Below are positions 23,218 through 34,759 of a stretch of 64,000 bases of DNA, piece by piece (position 1 is the stretch's first letter; each line of letters begins with the position of its first letter). Source of the stretch: Entoloma clypeatum (lineage: Eukaryota > Basidiomycota > Agaricomycetes > Agaricales > Entolomataceae); the NCBI GenBank assembly GCA_963565915.1, contig OY751494.1:1178001-1242000 (forward strand), read 5' to 3'. A program made the position numbers and the translations under genes. The notes under the pieces are model-generated. The model had not been told where the DNA came from, ran no database searches, and was given only the letters and a program-made list of their open reading frames with translations.

Positions 23218-25656
23218 TTACAGCCGTACGTTCGGAGGCATCTTCTTCATGGCCTGCCGCACACCAAGATCACCCAAGACATCCTCGGCTCCGGCAAGGA
23301 CTGGTCATACATAGGCGATTCAGGATAATGTGAATCAAAAGGAAAGTCAGGGGGCGAACTCACTGGCATCGAAACCAGATGTGCGATGATACTGCAGAAA
23401 GGGGTTGAACGAATATTTACTATGGGGATAGAGCCATTGCTTGGAACTTACTCCTTCAATGATTTTTCCCATCCCGGTGGTGGTCAGTGCTCTTCCGCCG
23501 AATATTTGTGTAGCATCTAGCAGTAGGAGAAATATATTATTGTAGCGACGTAATAGGCTTTTGGCTGCTTACCTTCAGCAGTCTCGCGAGCGGTTCGTGA
23601 TACGAATCTAAATCGGATCGTTGAAAACAAAAGAGTTTCGGGATGCGGGGTGTAACAAGACGCACTGCTTCAATAGCCCGATAGGACCAGCCAACTTATC
23701 TGCAGTCTCATTGTATGTCATCTGAATATGGGATGAACATAAGCATATGAAAGAATAAAAAGAATGAACAGCAACCACGTTGTTCATTTGGTGCGTTATG
23801 GTCTCGAACCAGTTCTGACAAGCCTCGACTCGTGAAATCATGTTTGCAAGTTTTGCGCGAATGACGGGCTGTGAAGTCAATGGTTTGCCGAATACCATCC
23901 GTTGTGTCGCCCACCTAGGAAAAAAAAAAAAAAAAAGAAGTTGAATAATCCCGGGGGCGCGAAGATAGTCAAATCGTACTTGAGGCATTCTTCAACGACC
24001 AATCGCTGCGCTGGGATCGATGTTCCGACCACCATCCATCGCTCATGGTTGAAGTTACTGAGGATGACTTGCATCCCCTTTCCGACTTCCCCCAGAGTGT
24101 GCGAGACAGGTACGCGGACCTGTAATTTGGCATCAGAATCTCCTCCCCGAGGAAGCTCGCGGAACACTGACTTTGTCGAAAATGATGTATGCTGTACCAG
24201 CGACCGATGAATAGGCGGTCTTGATTTGTTTGCTGGATACGCCTGGACCGCGTTCGATGAGAAGGACAGTGAATCCCGTCTTGAAAAATTTTTCCGGTAT
24301 GAGAATGCAACATGTAAGCATGTTGATTTGTCTACTTGCCTCGGTTTTGCAACCCGTCGTAATGTAATCGGCGAATGTTCCGTTAGTGATCCATCTGTAG
24401 AGCAAGATTCAGCGTGTGTGCAACAGATATACGCAAAATCCGGCATATCGCACTTTTTTGTTCCAGTGACAACCCAATAGTCTCCGTCCCGCACGGCAGT
24501 TGTTTGCAGCCCGCCGACGTCACTTCCAGCAAATGCTTCACTGATGGCAAGAGCAATGTATTTCTTGCCGGAGAGTGTCTTGAAAGCAAGGTTATGGTTT
24601 GCCGCGACTGGGCGAGGATTAAAATGATTACTCACTTCGGGAACAACCTTGGCAATCAGCTCTGGATTTCCATAATTCAATACTGGAGGCAAGGCGATGA
24701 CAAGGCCGTTGAGGAGTCCATCAACGACGGCACGGGTGCTGACGCGGGATAACTCGGAGTGAAGTATGGACTGCAGAGAACATTCTCGTAAGTCAATTCA
24801 CCAGCGAGAAGTCACGGAGGATGTATACCTCATGGAAGTAATCGAACTCCTCTGGCTTCACGAGCCCACCAAGCAGAGTTCGGCCCTTGAGATGTTTTCC
24901 GGGTCCAAGTCGCATGGCAATCAGGTTTACTTCACTGAGTTAATGCAAATCAGCAGCCACTTTATCTCGCAGTTCAACCCGCGACTCACGCCATCTGATC
25001 GACGACTTCCTGCGATATCCGTTTCCCGCTGGCCTCACACCGGTCGGCCTCCGGCTTGATAACTTCCATGAAGAACTTGCGAACGGCTTTCTGGAATTTG
25101 CGGTGGCTTTCGTTGTAGTATGGGCTGTGATATCCGCGGCTCAGCCATGTTGGTTCGGCATACGGGACCTCGCTGAGTTCGCCGGGAGACAAGGGCTTGA
25201 TGAGTTCCGTCTGCCCTTGGATAGTGCCGATTTGTAGGCGGGAATATTGGGGTTTCAAGAGGACCTCGTGGCGGTGGAGACCGAAGAAGGCTTGTGTCGC
25301 ATCTTTTCCAGCTGGCAGGAGTAGTCGTTGGCTGGAACTCCGATTTTTAAATCGTCCAAGGGGGACTCACCGACGCCTTCGGCGTAGAGTACGTTTGCTC
25401 CGCCGGGATGAAGATCTGCAAACTTGGAGAGGTCGAAGACTTTGGAGTCGATTATGATCCACTGCGGAGTGTACGAGTTAGATGTGAGAGTCCATGCATG
25501 AGTTCGTCGTCGGCGAGACTGACCAAGTCGCCCTCCTTGTCGTGCTAGTGGCCCGGAGCGCATCAGTTGTCGGACTTTGCCGTGAATAAAATCCGTAGTA
25601 TTACTGACCCTTTCCACCTCTTTGACGGTGAATTCCTTCAAAGATTTGGAAGCCAT
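23218..25656 (-). CDS. Acyl-CoA dehydrogenase with N-terminal cytochrome b5 domain
   Basis: Sixteen exons, phases all consistent (first 25609-25656, last 23218-23300), give 517 residues. Residues 1-95 form a cytochrome b5 domain: LWIIIDSKVFDLSKFADLHPGG holds the first haem-ligand His and FFGLHRHEVL the second. From about residue 130 the acyl-CoA dehydrogenase fold follows: SEAFAGSDVGGLQTTAVRDG, KKWITNGTFADY, FNHERWMVVGTSIPAQRLV, and near the end IFGGRALTTTGMGKIIEG, then AILAGAEDVLGDLGVRQAMK. Such fusions occur in fungal fatty-acid or branched-chain degradation. Electrons may enter or leave through the haem domain. Unusual points are a 21-nt exon (25524-25544, residues HDKEGDL) and a GC-AG intron with donor GCAAGT at about 24334-24339. 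No obvious mitochondrial or peroxisomal signal is present; the extreme C-terminus is VRL. Confidence 0.9.
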
Positions 25657-25659
25657 TCG

Positions 25660-26347
25660 TTGACAGTAAGTATGAGGTCGGAGAGAGATGGCTCTGAACG
25701 CTGGCTGGCAGCTGAGAGCCTCGTTCAAGATCCGGTAACCTCGTACCCGACCACTGTAACTCCTGATTTGCAACCGTCATATGATTTCCTTACAGCTGGT
25801 TTACACGGTAGAACTGGCGAACCCTCAGAGTGGACGGTGGTCCGCCATTCGAAACTCCTTTGCCTGGACGGACGACTGGCCTGTCAATTCTGCACTCAAC
25901 GAGGAAACAAGGCGTCCCACGATTGATCCGCTTTTACTGACAGCGAGACGCCGATGATTGTGAACGTGAACTTCGACATGACGACCATTTACGTAGCACG
26001 CCTTTGACCCACGACCATGATGCACGGACAGATGCCGGTGTGAACCGTGCACTCTCGCTTCCCTATATCTGACTCGGTCGAATTGAACGGCCACTGTGTT
26101 GTGGAACGCACAGGCTGTCTTGCACAAGGGACTCTTGGGACTAACCGTCTTCCACCAAGTTTTGGCCTCGCTCACGACGGAACTTCTTCGGTTAATCTTC
26201 CCTGATGAGATAAATGACTTGTGGCCTTCTCAGTGCTTCTGTCTGCCTTGGGAAACGTCGCTTGCTTCTCCCAGCGGCTGCGGTTGAAAAGGCCACGGTA
26301 GCGTTAGTCTGTCACCTTCTTGGCCTTCCCCTTCCACTTCCTGACTT
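25660..26347. other. Divergent promoter region, no gene recognised
   Basis: About 690 bp between the start codons of the acyl-CoA dehydrogenase gene (minus) and the secreted-protein gene (plus). Open frames here are short and unsupported. Pyrimidine-rich tracts lie at about 26300-26340, just before the plus-strand start. Confidence 0.45.
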
Positions 26348-27111
26348 ATGCTCATTCTACCCACTATCTTTGCCACTGTTCTCCCAATGTCACTAGGTCC
26401 TGTATTCGACCAGGTTCAATCTCAACGAGCAAAATAGACTAAATCCTGCTCACAGGAGCGTCATCCTCTCCCGGCACGTTACCGGAGAATACTCTTTCAC
26501 CTCGCCAAAATCAGTCAAACTCGGAGCCCCCAACGATACCAATTATCGCACCCTTCAACCCCACGGCGATCGACGTCCAATGTCAACCGCCGTGTATCAT
26601 TCTAGATGTAAGTTTCCTACTCTACCTATCCCCCCCTCAAAAACAAATGCACTGAGCACGCTTTCAAGCCCCTTCCCTGCAGCAGCTCCGACAAAAACTG
26701 CACAACGTGCACGGACACGATCATACAGCGAGTCGCAACATGCTTTCAATGCGTCGTCGATTCAAAGGACAGCCCGACCAACCTCCATGATGCGCAGCTC
26801 GTCTTGGATGGCAAGTCTTACGTTTTTCGTTTCCCCCCGCCTCTTTTTTTTCCTTTGCTCGGATCTCATGACGAAATCGGAAACCTACAGACCTTGTCGC
26901 TTCATGTGACGCCGTCGGATACAAGGTGCAGTGGATCACCCTTCGAGGGGCACGGACCGGTACGGGAAATAGCCAACCTGGTTCGACGAGTAACGCAACT
27001 GGATCAGCTGACAATGGCAACGGCGCAGCCTCCATCAAAACGGTACTCAGGAACCCAACCATCTTTTGGACCTTCACCGGCCTCATTCTCCTTATCGCCC
27101 TCGCGCGGTAG
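26348..27111 (+). CDS. Cys-rich secreted protein, probably GPI-anchored
   Basis: Four exons, 26348-26396, 26456-26607, 26669-26810 and 26891-27111, give 187 residues. The signal peptide is MLILPTIFATVLPMSLG. The Cys core reads VQCQPPCIIL, then NCTTCTD, VATCFQCVV and VASCDAVGY, close in spacing to the cores of the loci at 1582 and 3230. A Ser/Asn/Gly stalk (GTGNSQPGSTSNATG) and a hydrophobic end (FWTFTGLILLIALAR) follow. The third intron uses a GC donor (GCAAGT at 26811), which is needed to keep the frame. Fourth member of the small surface-protein group in this window. Function unknown. Confidence 0.75.
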
Positions 27112-27504
27112 GAGATTTTACTACCATGTCGTTCGATTCAGTGTTACCGAATCGAAAACATCCCAACGAGGAAAAACGCATTAGAATGAGGGGGCGAGAT
27201 CTGTGTAGGGAGACGGAATGCCACAACTGAACTTACCATGATGTATCTACAAAGAGACAAGGTTTTTGATTCCAGCAATGACTGTGATGTGGTGGCACAA
27301 TGTATTTATCAAGCAAAGTTGAGTATAAGTACATTGAAAAAAATATACGGCTGGAGCGAAAGAGTATTCGACTATACAAAACAGCCAACAGTTCCTCTAT
27401 CGTGTTTTTTTCTTCTCCGCCTCTCAAAAAAAGCCAAATTTGATATGGGGACATATCTAACGTTAAGGAGGGGTGGGTATTAGTTGATATAAAAATCAAA
27501 GCTA
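27112..27504. other. 3' flanks of convergent genes
   Basis: AT-rich spacer between the secreted-protein gene and RAD16. No frames of interest. Confidence 0.5.
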
Positions 27505-30500
27505 TCAAATCGCTTCGCAGTCAATAACGCTCTTGTTTTCGAAAAAAGAAATGATTAGGCTCACCCTGAACAAGAAGCCAAGCTATGGAGAGTCAAGAAC
27601 GTCAGCAAATGCAGCGATTCGGTTCGTTAGAAAAATCGGAACTTACATCCTCAGGTGTCAAGCGGCCCATTGCCTGATATAACACAAAAAAAAACAAGTC
27701 AGACACGCTATATGAGAGGAGATATGGAAATCGTACCGAGTCGTCCGTGGACAAGGTGGCATCTACCATGGCCGACTTCTTCTCTTGCAGCTGTGTCAAG
27801 GTTTGAGGTTATCGTTTATTTTCACAAGCCCAATATCACGGGGGGAGGCACTGACCTGAACGATGCGGCTTTCTATGCTGTCTTCTACAACCAGCTTGAT
27901 GGCTTGTACTGGGCGACGCTGCCCAAGACGGTGGATTCGGTCCATAGCCTCTGTCGTGGCGAACATTCATAAGAAGAGAAAATCAAAGAACCATCAGGAT
28001 CACTCACGGTATTCAACCTGACGAACAAAAAAAGGAAAAGTTCAGTGGATCAAACAAGAAGGTACGAAGAGAGAGAGAATGTTTACTGCAGGATTCCACC
28101 AGCTATCCATGAGATACACCCGTGAAGCTTCCGTAAGGTTTAAAGCGACGCCGCCAGCTTTGAGACTGACAAGGAACACAGTCACGTCGACGTTGCTCAC
28201 TATCGTATAAAGTATCAGCCAGAGTAGGGCAAAAGAAAAGTAAGAAGCATACTAAAGTGTTGGATGGTAGCATCCCTAGCCTGCGGGCTCATCGTCCCCT
28301 CGAGTCGACAAATCTAGAAACATCAAAAAAGAGCATCAGCATCATGACAGGGGAACTCAGCTTGAATCACTCACGACAAAGCCAGCCTTTTGCAGTCGGA
28401 AAGCAATCAAATCCAAGAAATTGACAAACTGGCTGAACACAATGCTCTTTGTCGTCGCATCCTGCAGCCGCAAGTTGCTCAGCTCCTCAACGAGGGCTTC
28501 AATCTTCGACGACGACCGCCACGTATCTAGATTCAGACGACCAAGTATACCCTGGCGCGCATTGGGAACATTCTCTTCAAGCTCCAGAGCGGTGGCCTCT
28601 AGGTCAATCGTAAGCGGGAGGTGGCAGACGGGACAAGCCGGCTAGTAAATATGATAGAAAAGAAGTATGAGTTGCGAGACGTTGGTTGTATTAGAGAGAA
28701 TAGGACAGACGTTATATTCAATAGCTGTCTCGAGATATTGTCTGATGCATTCACGGTCGAAGATGTGGCGGCATTTCGACTGGATCGCATCTTCGGCAAT
28801 GTCGTTGCACAACCTGCAAACTGTTGCTTCTCCGACCTCCTCAACGAACTTGGAGGCGTTAGTTTTGCTCCTGATGACGAGATCGGGATGGCAAGCCATT
28901 TGCCTCATCCGAGTCAGACTTTGGAAAGAATGATCAACACATTGGGCGATCAGACGGAGTGGACATCAGGACTCACAGACTAAAAATGTTTGAGTAATCT
29001 TCATAGAAGTTGATTAGACCCCGCTTTTCGCTACAGTGGATATTGAGGACGTACTGTTGAGAACGGTTCCCTGGTCAAGGTAGGTCGTGAACTGTCGCTT
29101 GGCATCCGAAAACAACGAAAGATAAAGTTCCTTTTCCTCAGGACTAAAGTAATCCTTGCGAACAATTACTGTTCGAGGAGGCAGTCCCAGATCATCCGCT
29201 TTTTGAAGCTAGAAAAAAAAATGTTGCATTTCATTTACGAGAAAGGGACATGCGATGAAGATAGGGCGTACTTTGGTTCTGCGAAGCATAATTCTATCGA
29301 GCAGGATTTTCAGCTTTTTGAACGCCACTTTTCCAGGACCTGTCATTCCATTCTTTTGAATCGGTGTGAGGATTTCATTGTTCCAGAAACACGTCTGCGA
29401 GATGGAAAATGTCAGGGGCGGTTCCAAGATACCGGGGGGGAAAAGCTCGTCACATGTTGCATTGGATTATGTCCACATTCTATGTACATTCATGTCAGCA
29501 TGTGAACTCATTAGATTTTTTTTCTTTCTGAAACGCACCATCACAAGACCGCCTATCTGAGAATTTCCAATGTAACGATTTACAGTCACATTTCTTACCT
29601 GCGCATACGATCAGAGATCATATATTCGGCAAAGAAACGAGTTGAAAACGCACAGAAGTAATGAGAGAACGGATCAACGCCCAGGAAACGGACGAGACTG
29701 TAAAGTTCTCCAACGCGATTTTGCAGAGGAGTACCAGACAAACACCATTTATATTTGCTCTTGAGTTCAAAGGCGGACTTGGCCGTATTTGTAGAGCGCT
29801 CTTTGATATTATGTGCTTCGTCCAACTGAAAGTCATGGATCAACGATGTTATCCGAGAGAAATCCATCGACAGTACGTACAACGATACGGTTCCACTCTA
29901 TTGCATGGATGGGCGACTTTTCCTTGACGATTGAACCTTTGCGTTTGAATCCGCTTTCTTGCTTCCGGAAGCAGCTACTTGGAGTATAAGAGGTTGGTTA
30001 TCTCAAGGGGCAGAAGTGAAGGACCTTTCCATGACTGCATAAGTTGTCAAAACCTGGATCGCCGTCAAGCTTGGTGGAAGGTATAGAAATGCTGAACCAT
30101 CATACCACATCATATTTCTTGAGTTCTTTAACATCGGATTCGCGAGAGGCGCCGTGCCACACGAGAACTTTCAAGCCGTCCGTGTGGGTGGCCAATTCAT
30201 TTCGCCATTGCATGATTGCGACGGTAGGACTGGGAAGGGTTAGAAAGGTACATTCTAAGCAATATAGAGAGAATACGTACGCTACCACAAGGTTGGGTTT
30301 GATATTGTCAGAGACAAAGAGGGCAATGATCTGGATTGTCTTTCCCATCCTGTGTGAAATAGATATTTGAGTCGTGATACAACAAATCACTGGCAATATA
30401 TAGTTACCCCATCTCGTCCTATGGATGAAACAAATGTAAGTTGAGTGGCTTTTAGGTAAGATATAACGAACAGCAAGCATTCCACCGTGGCAAGAACCCT

Positions 30501-31815
30501 GCTCTTGGTTACGCATCCAGAACAAACTCTCCCGCTGGAAAGGCAACAGTGTCAACTTGAGATTTTCTGGCTGATCCGCCATCTTCGGCACCACAACCGG
30601 AATGTTTGCCTCGACATCACCCCAGAGATCTCGCAGCTCTGGATGGTGCTTGTTCAGGGCAAGCGTATTCCTCTCGGCCTGTCGAAAATAAAAGTCTCAC
30701 AACTCCTTCGTCCAAAAGAAAAAAAAAAAGAAAAATTTACATGCGTCAATTTTCGTCCGAGTTTGCGTCTCAAAGCCTGTTCTTCCGCCTTGTTCTTTTT
30801 CTTCTCGGCGTTCGCAACTTTTCGTTCTTCCCTCTTCTGTCTTCGCATCTCTGCAAGCGTCATAAACTTTTTCTTGTTAAGCGAAGGCGCAGCCTTGGCC
30901 TTGGCCTTGCCTTTGCCCTTCTTCGCCAGAGGCACGTCATCCTCGGACTCAGCCGCAGAAGAGCTGTCCACGTCCATCATGGCAAAGTCATCACCGTCGA
31001 CCGTCCCACCGGCGGAAACGACGGCTGAAAGGCGCGACAAGGTCGAGCTAGTGATCTGTGGTAGCGGGGGCATCCTCCTTCTGGAAAGGCGACGCTCAGC
31101 AGCTGCCGCTCGCTTCGCTGCAGCGGAATTGACGGCGGGGAGGCGCGCCGAGGAGGAACTTGCGATCATGGCCGTTTGCGTCTGCAGAGACATCTCGACG
31201 GCCGCAGCGAGCATGATCGCTTCGTCCTCTTCGCTGCCGCTGCCCAGAACAAGTTCTGCGTCCGGTTCCGAGCCTACGAATTCAGACCCGCTGTCGTCTG
31301 ATTCTTCAAGAACCGGATCATCGTCAAATTTCAAGGCAGAGTCTGACACTACCTCTTCCTCGTCGTCGTCGTCGTCGGAGGGAACAGTGGCTTTGCCCTT
31401 GCCTTTGGCTTTGGCAGAAAGCGTTGATACCTGAATGCCTTTTTCTGAGTCCCTTATGCGTGGTGTTTAGATAAGATTATGAGCGCACGGTAGCTTTGGC
31501 TTTGCCCTTGGCCGACTTGTATGGGATCTGAACAAAGACACCCTGTGAGACAGCACGGCGTTTCGCCGCAGGTTGCTTAGCTGAAGCCTGCGTCTCCGCA
31601 TCCGAAAGATCAAGCTCGCTTGAAGCTGCACGCTTTCTTGCATTTTTCTGTGGCTTCTTGGGTTCTTCCTCCTCATTGCTGGACGTCGCCGGAGTCTCAG
31701 TGTTCACACCCGAGGCTTGGGCGCTGAAAATGGGCGTTACATTGGTAGTTACTGATCCGGAAGTAGGCGAAGGGGAATTGGCTCTTCGTGTAGAGCTCCT
31801 TGTCACTCGAGGCAT
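27505..31815 (-). CDS. RAD16: DNA repair protein RAD16 (SNF2-type ATPase with RING finger)
   Basis: Minus-strand gene with many introns. The start at 31815 gives [17 protein letters not shown], leading a disordered, basic/acidic N-terminus of about 350 residues. The SNF2 ATPase follows: [19 protein letters not shown] (motif I), DEAHNIKER (motif II), [20 protein letters not shown] (motif III), a C3HC4 RING inserted between the lobes ([20 protein letters not shown] through CPVCHLPL), then [39 protein letters not shown] and [11 protein letters not shown]. In yeast Rad7-Rad16 drives global-genome nucleotide excision repair and has E3 ligase activity. The protein ends soon after LTPEDLGFLFRV. I placed the stop at 27505-27507 by reading through a possible GTGAGC donor, so the last 15-20 residues are uncertain. 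Confidence 0.9.
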
Positions 31816-32086
31816 GTTTGAAACGGTCTTGAGGGGGTCTGAGGAGAACAAAGAACTTTTTTTTTTTTTGCTTTGTTCTCGTCGCCACGTCGCGTGGCAA
31901 CTAATTACCATTTCGTGTTGCAATCAATGTCACGTCGTAACGCGATCACGTGTGCGCGTTAAATTTGTGACCCCATCGCGCCACAGATAGAACAAAACAT
32001 AACGTAGATCGCACGAATCAGGTGTTCCTGTGGACTAAGCAAGATGCAATTAAGTGAGAATCTACGACCAGCCGAAAGAGCGCTGG

Positions 32087-33479
32087 GATCATGAGTCCTT
32101 GTCTTTTCTCCGTGGAGGGCGGATAAACAAGAGAATTCCTTCATACACCGCCCAACCAATGGCTGAGCTCAAAACCTTCCGCGACATACGGAGAGAAGCA
32201 CCATCAAAATACCCTACGATCCCTCGTTGCTATGCGAAAGGACGTGGATATGAGTATTCTAGACTGCAGAATCAAAATGGAAAGACCTTACATTCCAAAT
32301 CGTCTGGATGGTACGGAGGAAACCGTGATATCTATCTTCGGAACGAACCTGTACCTTGGTCTGAAACATGTGAATCAATCAATATGAGAGAGAAAATGGT
32401 GTGAGAAAGAGGGATCCCGCAGCACCTTGATGACGTCGAAAGGATGTGTGGCCAACGTAGCGATCGCACCCGCCGAGGCCGCTGATATGCTGTGGATAGC
32501 GGCAGCATGTCCGTTGGATACCGTTGGGAACAGTGTAGCTGAGGGAAACAGCTGATAAATATTCTGGGTTACCCAAAGAGATGGGACTACACTCACAGGC
32601 CTCACGTTTGATACCTTCATAAAAGACCACGAAAAGACCGGCATACGGCGCATCGCGCAGCGAAGACGCCAAGAACCCACGAAGGAGCTCGGAAGGACCC
32701 TGACGAGCGAGGGAGACCAAAGCACCCGTCAAGCTTTCATACACGTACATGTTGCTCTTAAAGCGGTTTCAGCCAAAATTCTCAACCAAACTCAAACAAG
32801 TCGACACCGTACCTCATACCGCGCCTTCAGCACCGAGAACGGGTTCAAGAGCAACCCCACCGTCACGCGCGTCGTAGCCCCAGCAAGGAGGTTCCCCGCA
32901 CTGGTGAGAGACGGAAGAGCAGACGTCGCTTCGTGTCCAGCGTGCTTTTGAATGCGGGCAAAGTAGGGAGACGTGGCCATGAGCGTGCGGAGCTGCGTCA
33001 GGCTCGTCATGTAGAGTGCGACTCCGGGGACGTTCCTGTTATCAGATTAAAATCACAACATGTGAGTGAGACGGAACCCGCAAAAGTACCTGATGAGAGA
33101 AGCGGTCGTCCCCCTCCAGAGCCCTCTCACGCCATTCTGTGCCACGACGTCACGCGCTGTTTGGAGAATGGGCACATTTCGACTTGTTTAGTCGTTCCAG
33201 CATCAGTCAAGGGTATCCGGCAGGAAATATCTGCTAACCGTGTGTTCAGCGCACCATCGCCCTGCTGCATGCGGGTCTTCAAGAGATCGACTGTCCCATT
33301 CATTCCATTGAGATCTGGTCCATCGAAAACCTAGGCTGGACTCACAAGGCTGGAGGCATACCGTGGTCGCCAAGCCAGATAACGCGCCTACATGGTTAGA
33401 ACATTGAGGTTATCATTTGTCAAGTAGCCCCAGTTCGCATTGACGTACCAGAAACGAGTTGCTGCCCGACATTGCTCAT
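32087..33479 (-). CDS. HEM25: Mitochondrial glycine carrier HEM25/SLC25A38
   Basis: Minus-strand carrier gene; the ATG at 33479 (MSNVGQQLVSG) starts the protein. Three carrier repeats are visible: QPFDLLKTRMQQGDG, the degenerate second signature NPFSVLKARYE (lacking the usual acidic residue, as in this subfamily) and HPFDVIKTKVQVR. Other landmarks are VRGLWRGTTASLIRNVPGVA, GFLASSLRDAPYAGLFVVFY and YFDGASLRMSRKVLSSAIGW, with the end FIRPPRRKDKDS. The family imports glycine into mitochondria for the first step of haem synthesis. Introns split the gene into at least six exons, one at the first signature. The start codon is 78 bp from that of SPT4 on the other strand. Confidence 0.87.
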
Positions 33480-33556
33480 GCGCTTTTCCCTCGAGGACTC
33501 GGGAGGGAGGTGAAGGATGCAAAAAAGTCCAGCACGTGATTTACGGCCTCTCAACC
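33480..33556. promoter_or_regulatory. Very short bidirectional promoter between HEM25 and SPT4
   Basis: Only 77 bp separate the two start codons, so both genes must share or overlap promoter and 5' leader sequence. A TCACGTGA-like palindrome (CAGCACGTGATT, about 33530-33541) sits in the gap and could bind a bHLH or bZIP factor acting on both genes. Confidence 0.5.
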
Positions 33557-34237
33557 ATGAACATCTCATCCGGCGTCGTAGGCCCCGCGATCCCCACCCA
33601 AGCCCGCTCAAAACAGCTGCGCGCATGTCTCCTATGCTCCATCATCCAAATGCCAGCAGAGTTCCGCCTACACGGCTGTCCGAACTGTGAGGAGCTCATG
33701 CAGGTCCGTCCTCAATTGTCCCTCTATCCGAACTCTAGTAGGTGCTCATGATTTTTCTTCTTCTCCTTCATCTTTCTGCTGCCGTAAACCACTCGTGTGT
33801 TACAGATGAAAAACAACTCAGACCGCATCGGCGCATGCACTACCACCTTCTTCGACGGCGTCATCGCCGTCATCGACTCCGAATTGTCCTGGGTCTCGCG
33901 GTGGCAGCGGACGTGTGCGTACCCTCCCCTTGCTCTACTTCACCTTTGACTGATTTCTTTCTTTCTTTCTTTCTGTCTCTCTCTCCCTGCGTTCGTTCTT
34001 TTCGCTTTCTCTCTCCGTCCGTCCTTTTTATGTCCTTCTCTGTGCTTTCTTTCTTGCTGTCCTCTCGCCCTTCATTTCCCTGGTCTTTGGTCACCGTTCC
34101 CATAAAAAACAACAGCCAAATACGTCCGAGGCTTGTACGCCGTCCGCGTCAAAGGCCGCGTGCCGGAGGACGTCGAGGCCGAGCTCGAGAGCCGAGGGAT
34201 CAAATACAGGCCGAGAGACCAGACGGACCAGGATTAG
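33557..34237 (+). CDS. SPT4: Transcription elongation factor SPT4
   Basis: Three exons, 33557-33703, 33806-33914 and 34116-34237, give 125 residues, the normal size. The zinc finger is visible as LRACLLCSIIQMPAEFRLHG followed by CPNC. The middle reads TTFFDGVIAVIDSELSWVSR and the end SKYVRGLYAVRVKGRVPED, both diagnostic for Spt4. With Spt5 it forms the DSIF complex that clamps RNA polymerase II and promotes processive elongation. The second intron is unusually long for this window (201 nt) and carries a CTTT microsatellite at 33957-33992. Confidence 0.95.
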
Positions 34238-34759
34238 GTCCAGCGTGCATGTACTAGATGGCATCGGATACCATGCTGGATATCTGCGGCGTGGTAGGAA
34301 CAGCGCCTGTACGTATAACAATCATTATCCTTTCCCCCCCTGTTCACACTAGACCTTGTACCTGCCTTGTACCAAAAAAAATACACTATTTGATTGATTG
34401 ATTCTTCTGCAAATATCTATCCTATCCTATATCCGTTCAACTTTACTGTATCTGTATCTGTAACTGTATCTAAGTTCACCTCGCCCCACCCAATCAAGGC
34501 CGGGGAAAGGAAGGGTAAGAAAACATGGTATGGTATCTACACTAATAACGAGAGAGCGAGAAGTTAGAACACGCACAATGACAAATTGACGTTTTGAAAA
34601 CTGCAGGAGGTGGGCGGCATTATGCTAAGTACCTGCATGTTGGCAAACAAAAACAAAAACGGAAAAAAGGCAGTGAAATGCAAAAAAGAGCGTATGTTAT
34701 ATTTGTATCAGTATTGGCTGCTATATCCTTGTTAGCTGTTCAGGTATCAGAAGAAAAAA
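34238..34759. other. 3' flanks of convergent genes
   Basis: AT-rich spacer between SPT4 and the lipase gene, with TATC and TGTATC short repeats (34420-34475). No gene seen. Confidence 0.5.

Noticed and set aside
30487..31434. 315-residue plus-strand open frame
   Set aside because: Antisense shadow of the RAD16 N-terminus, whose low-complexity acidic/basic sequence leaves the other strand open; no motif and no splice logic.
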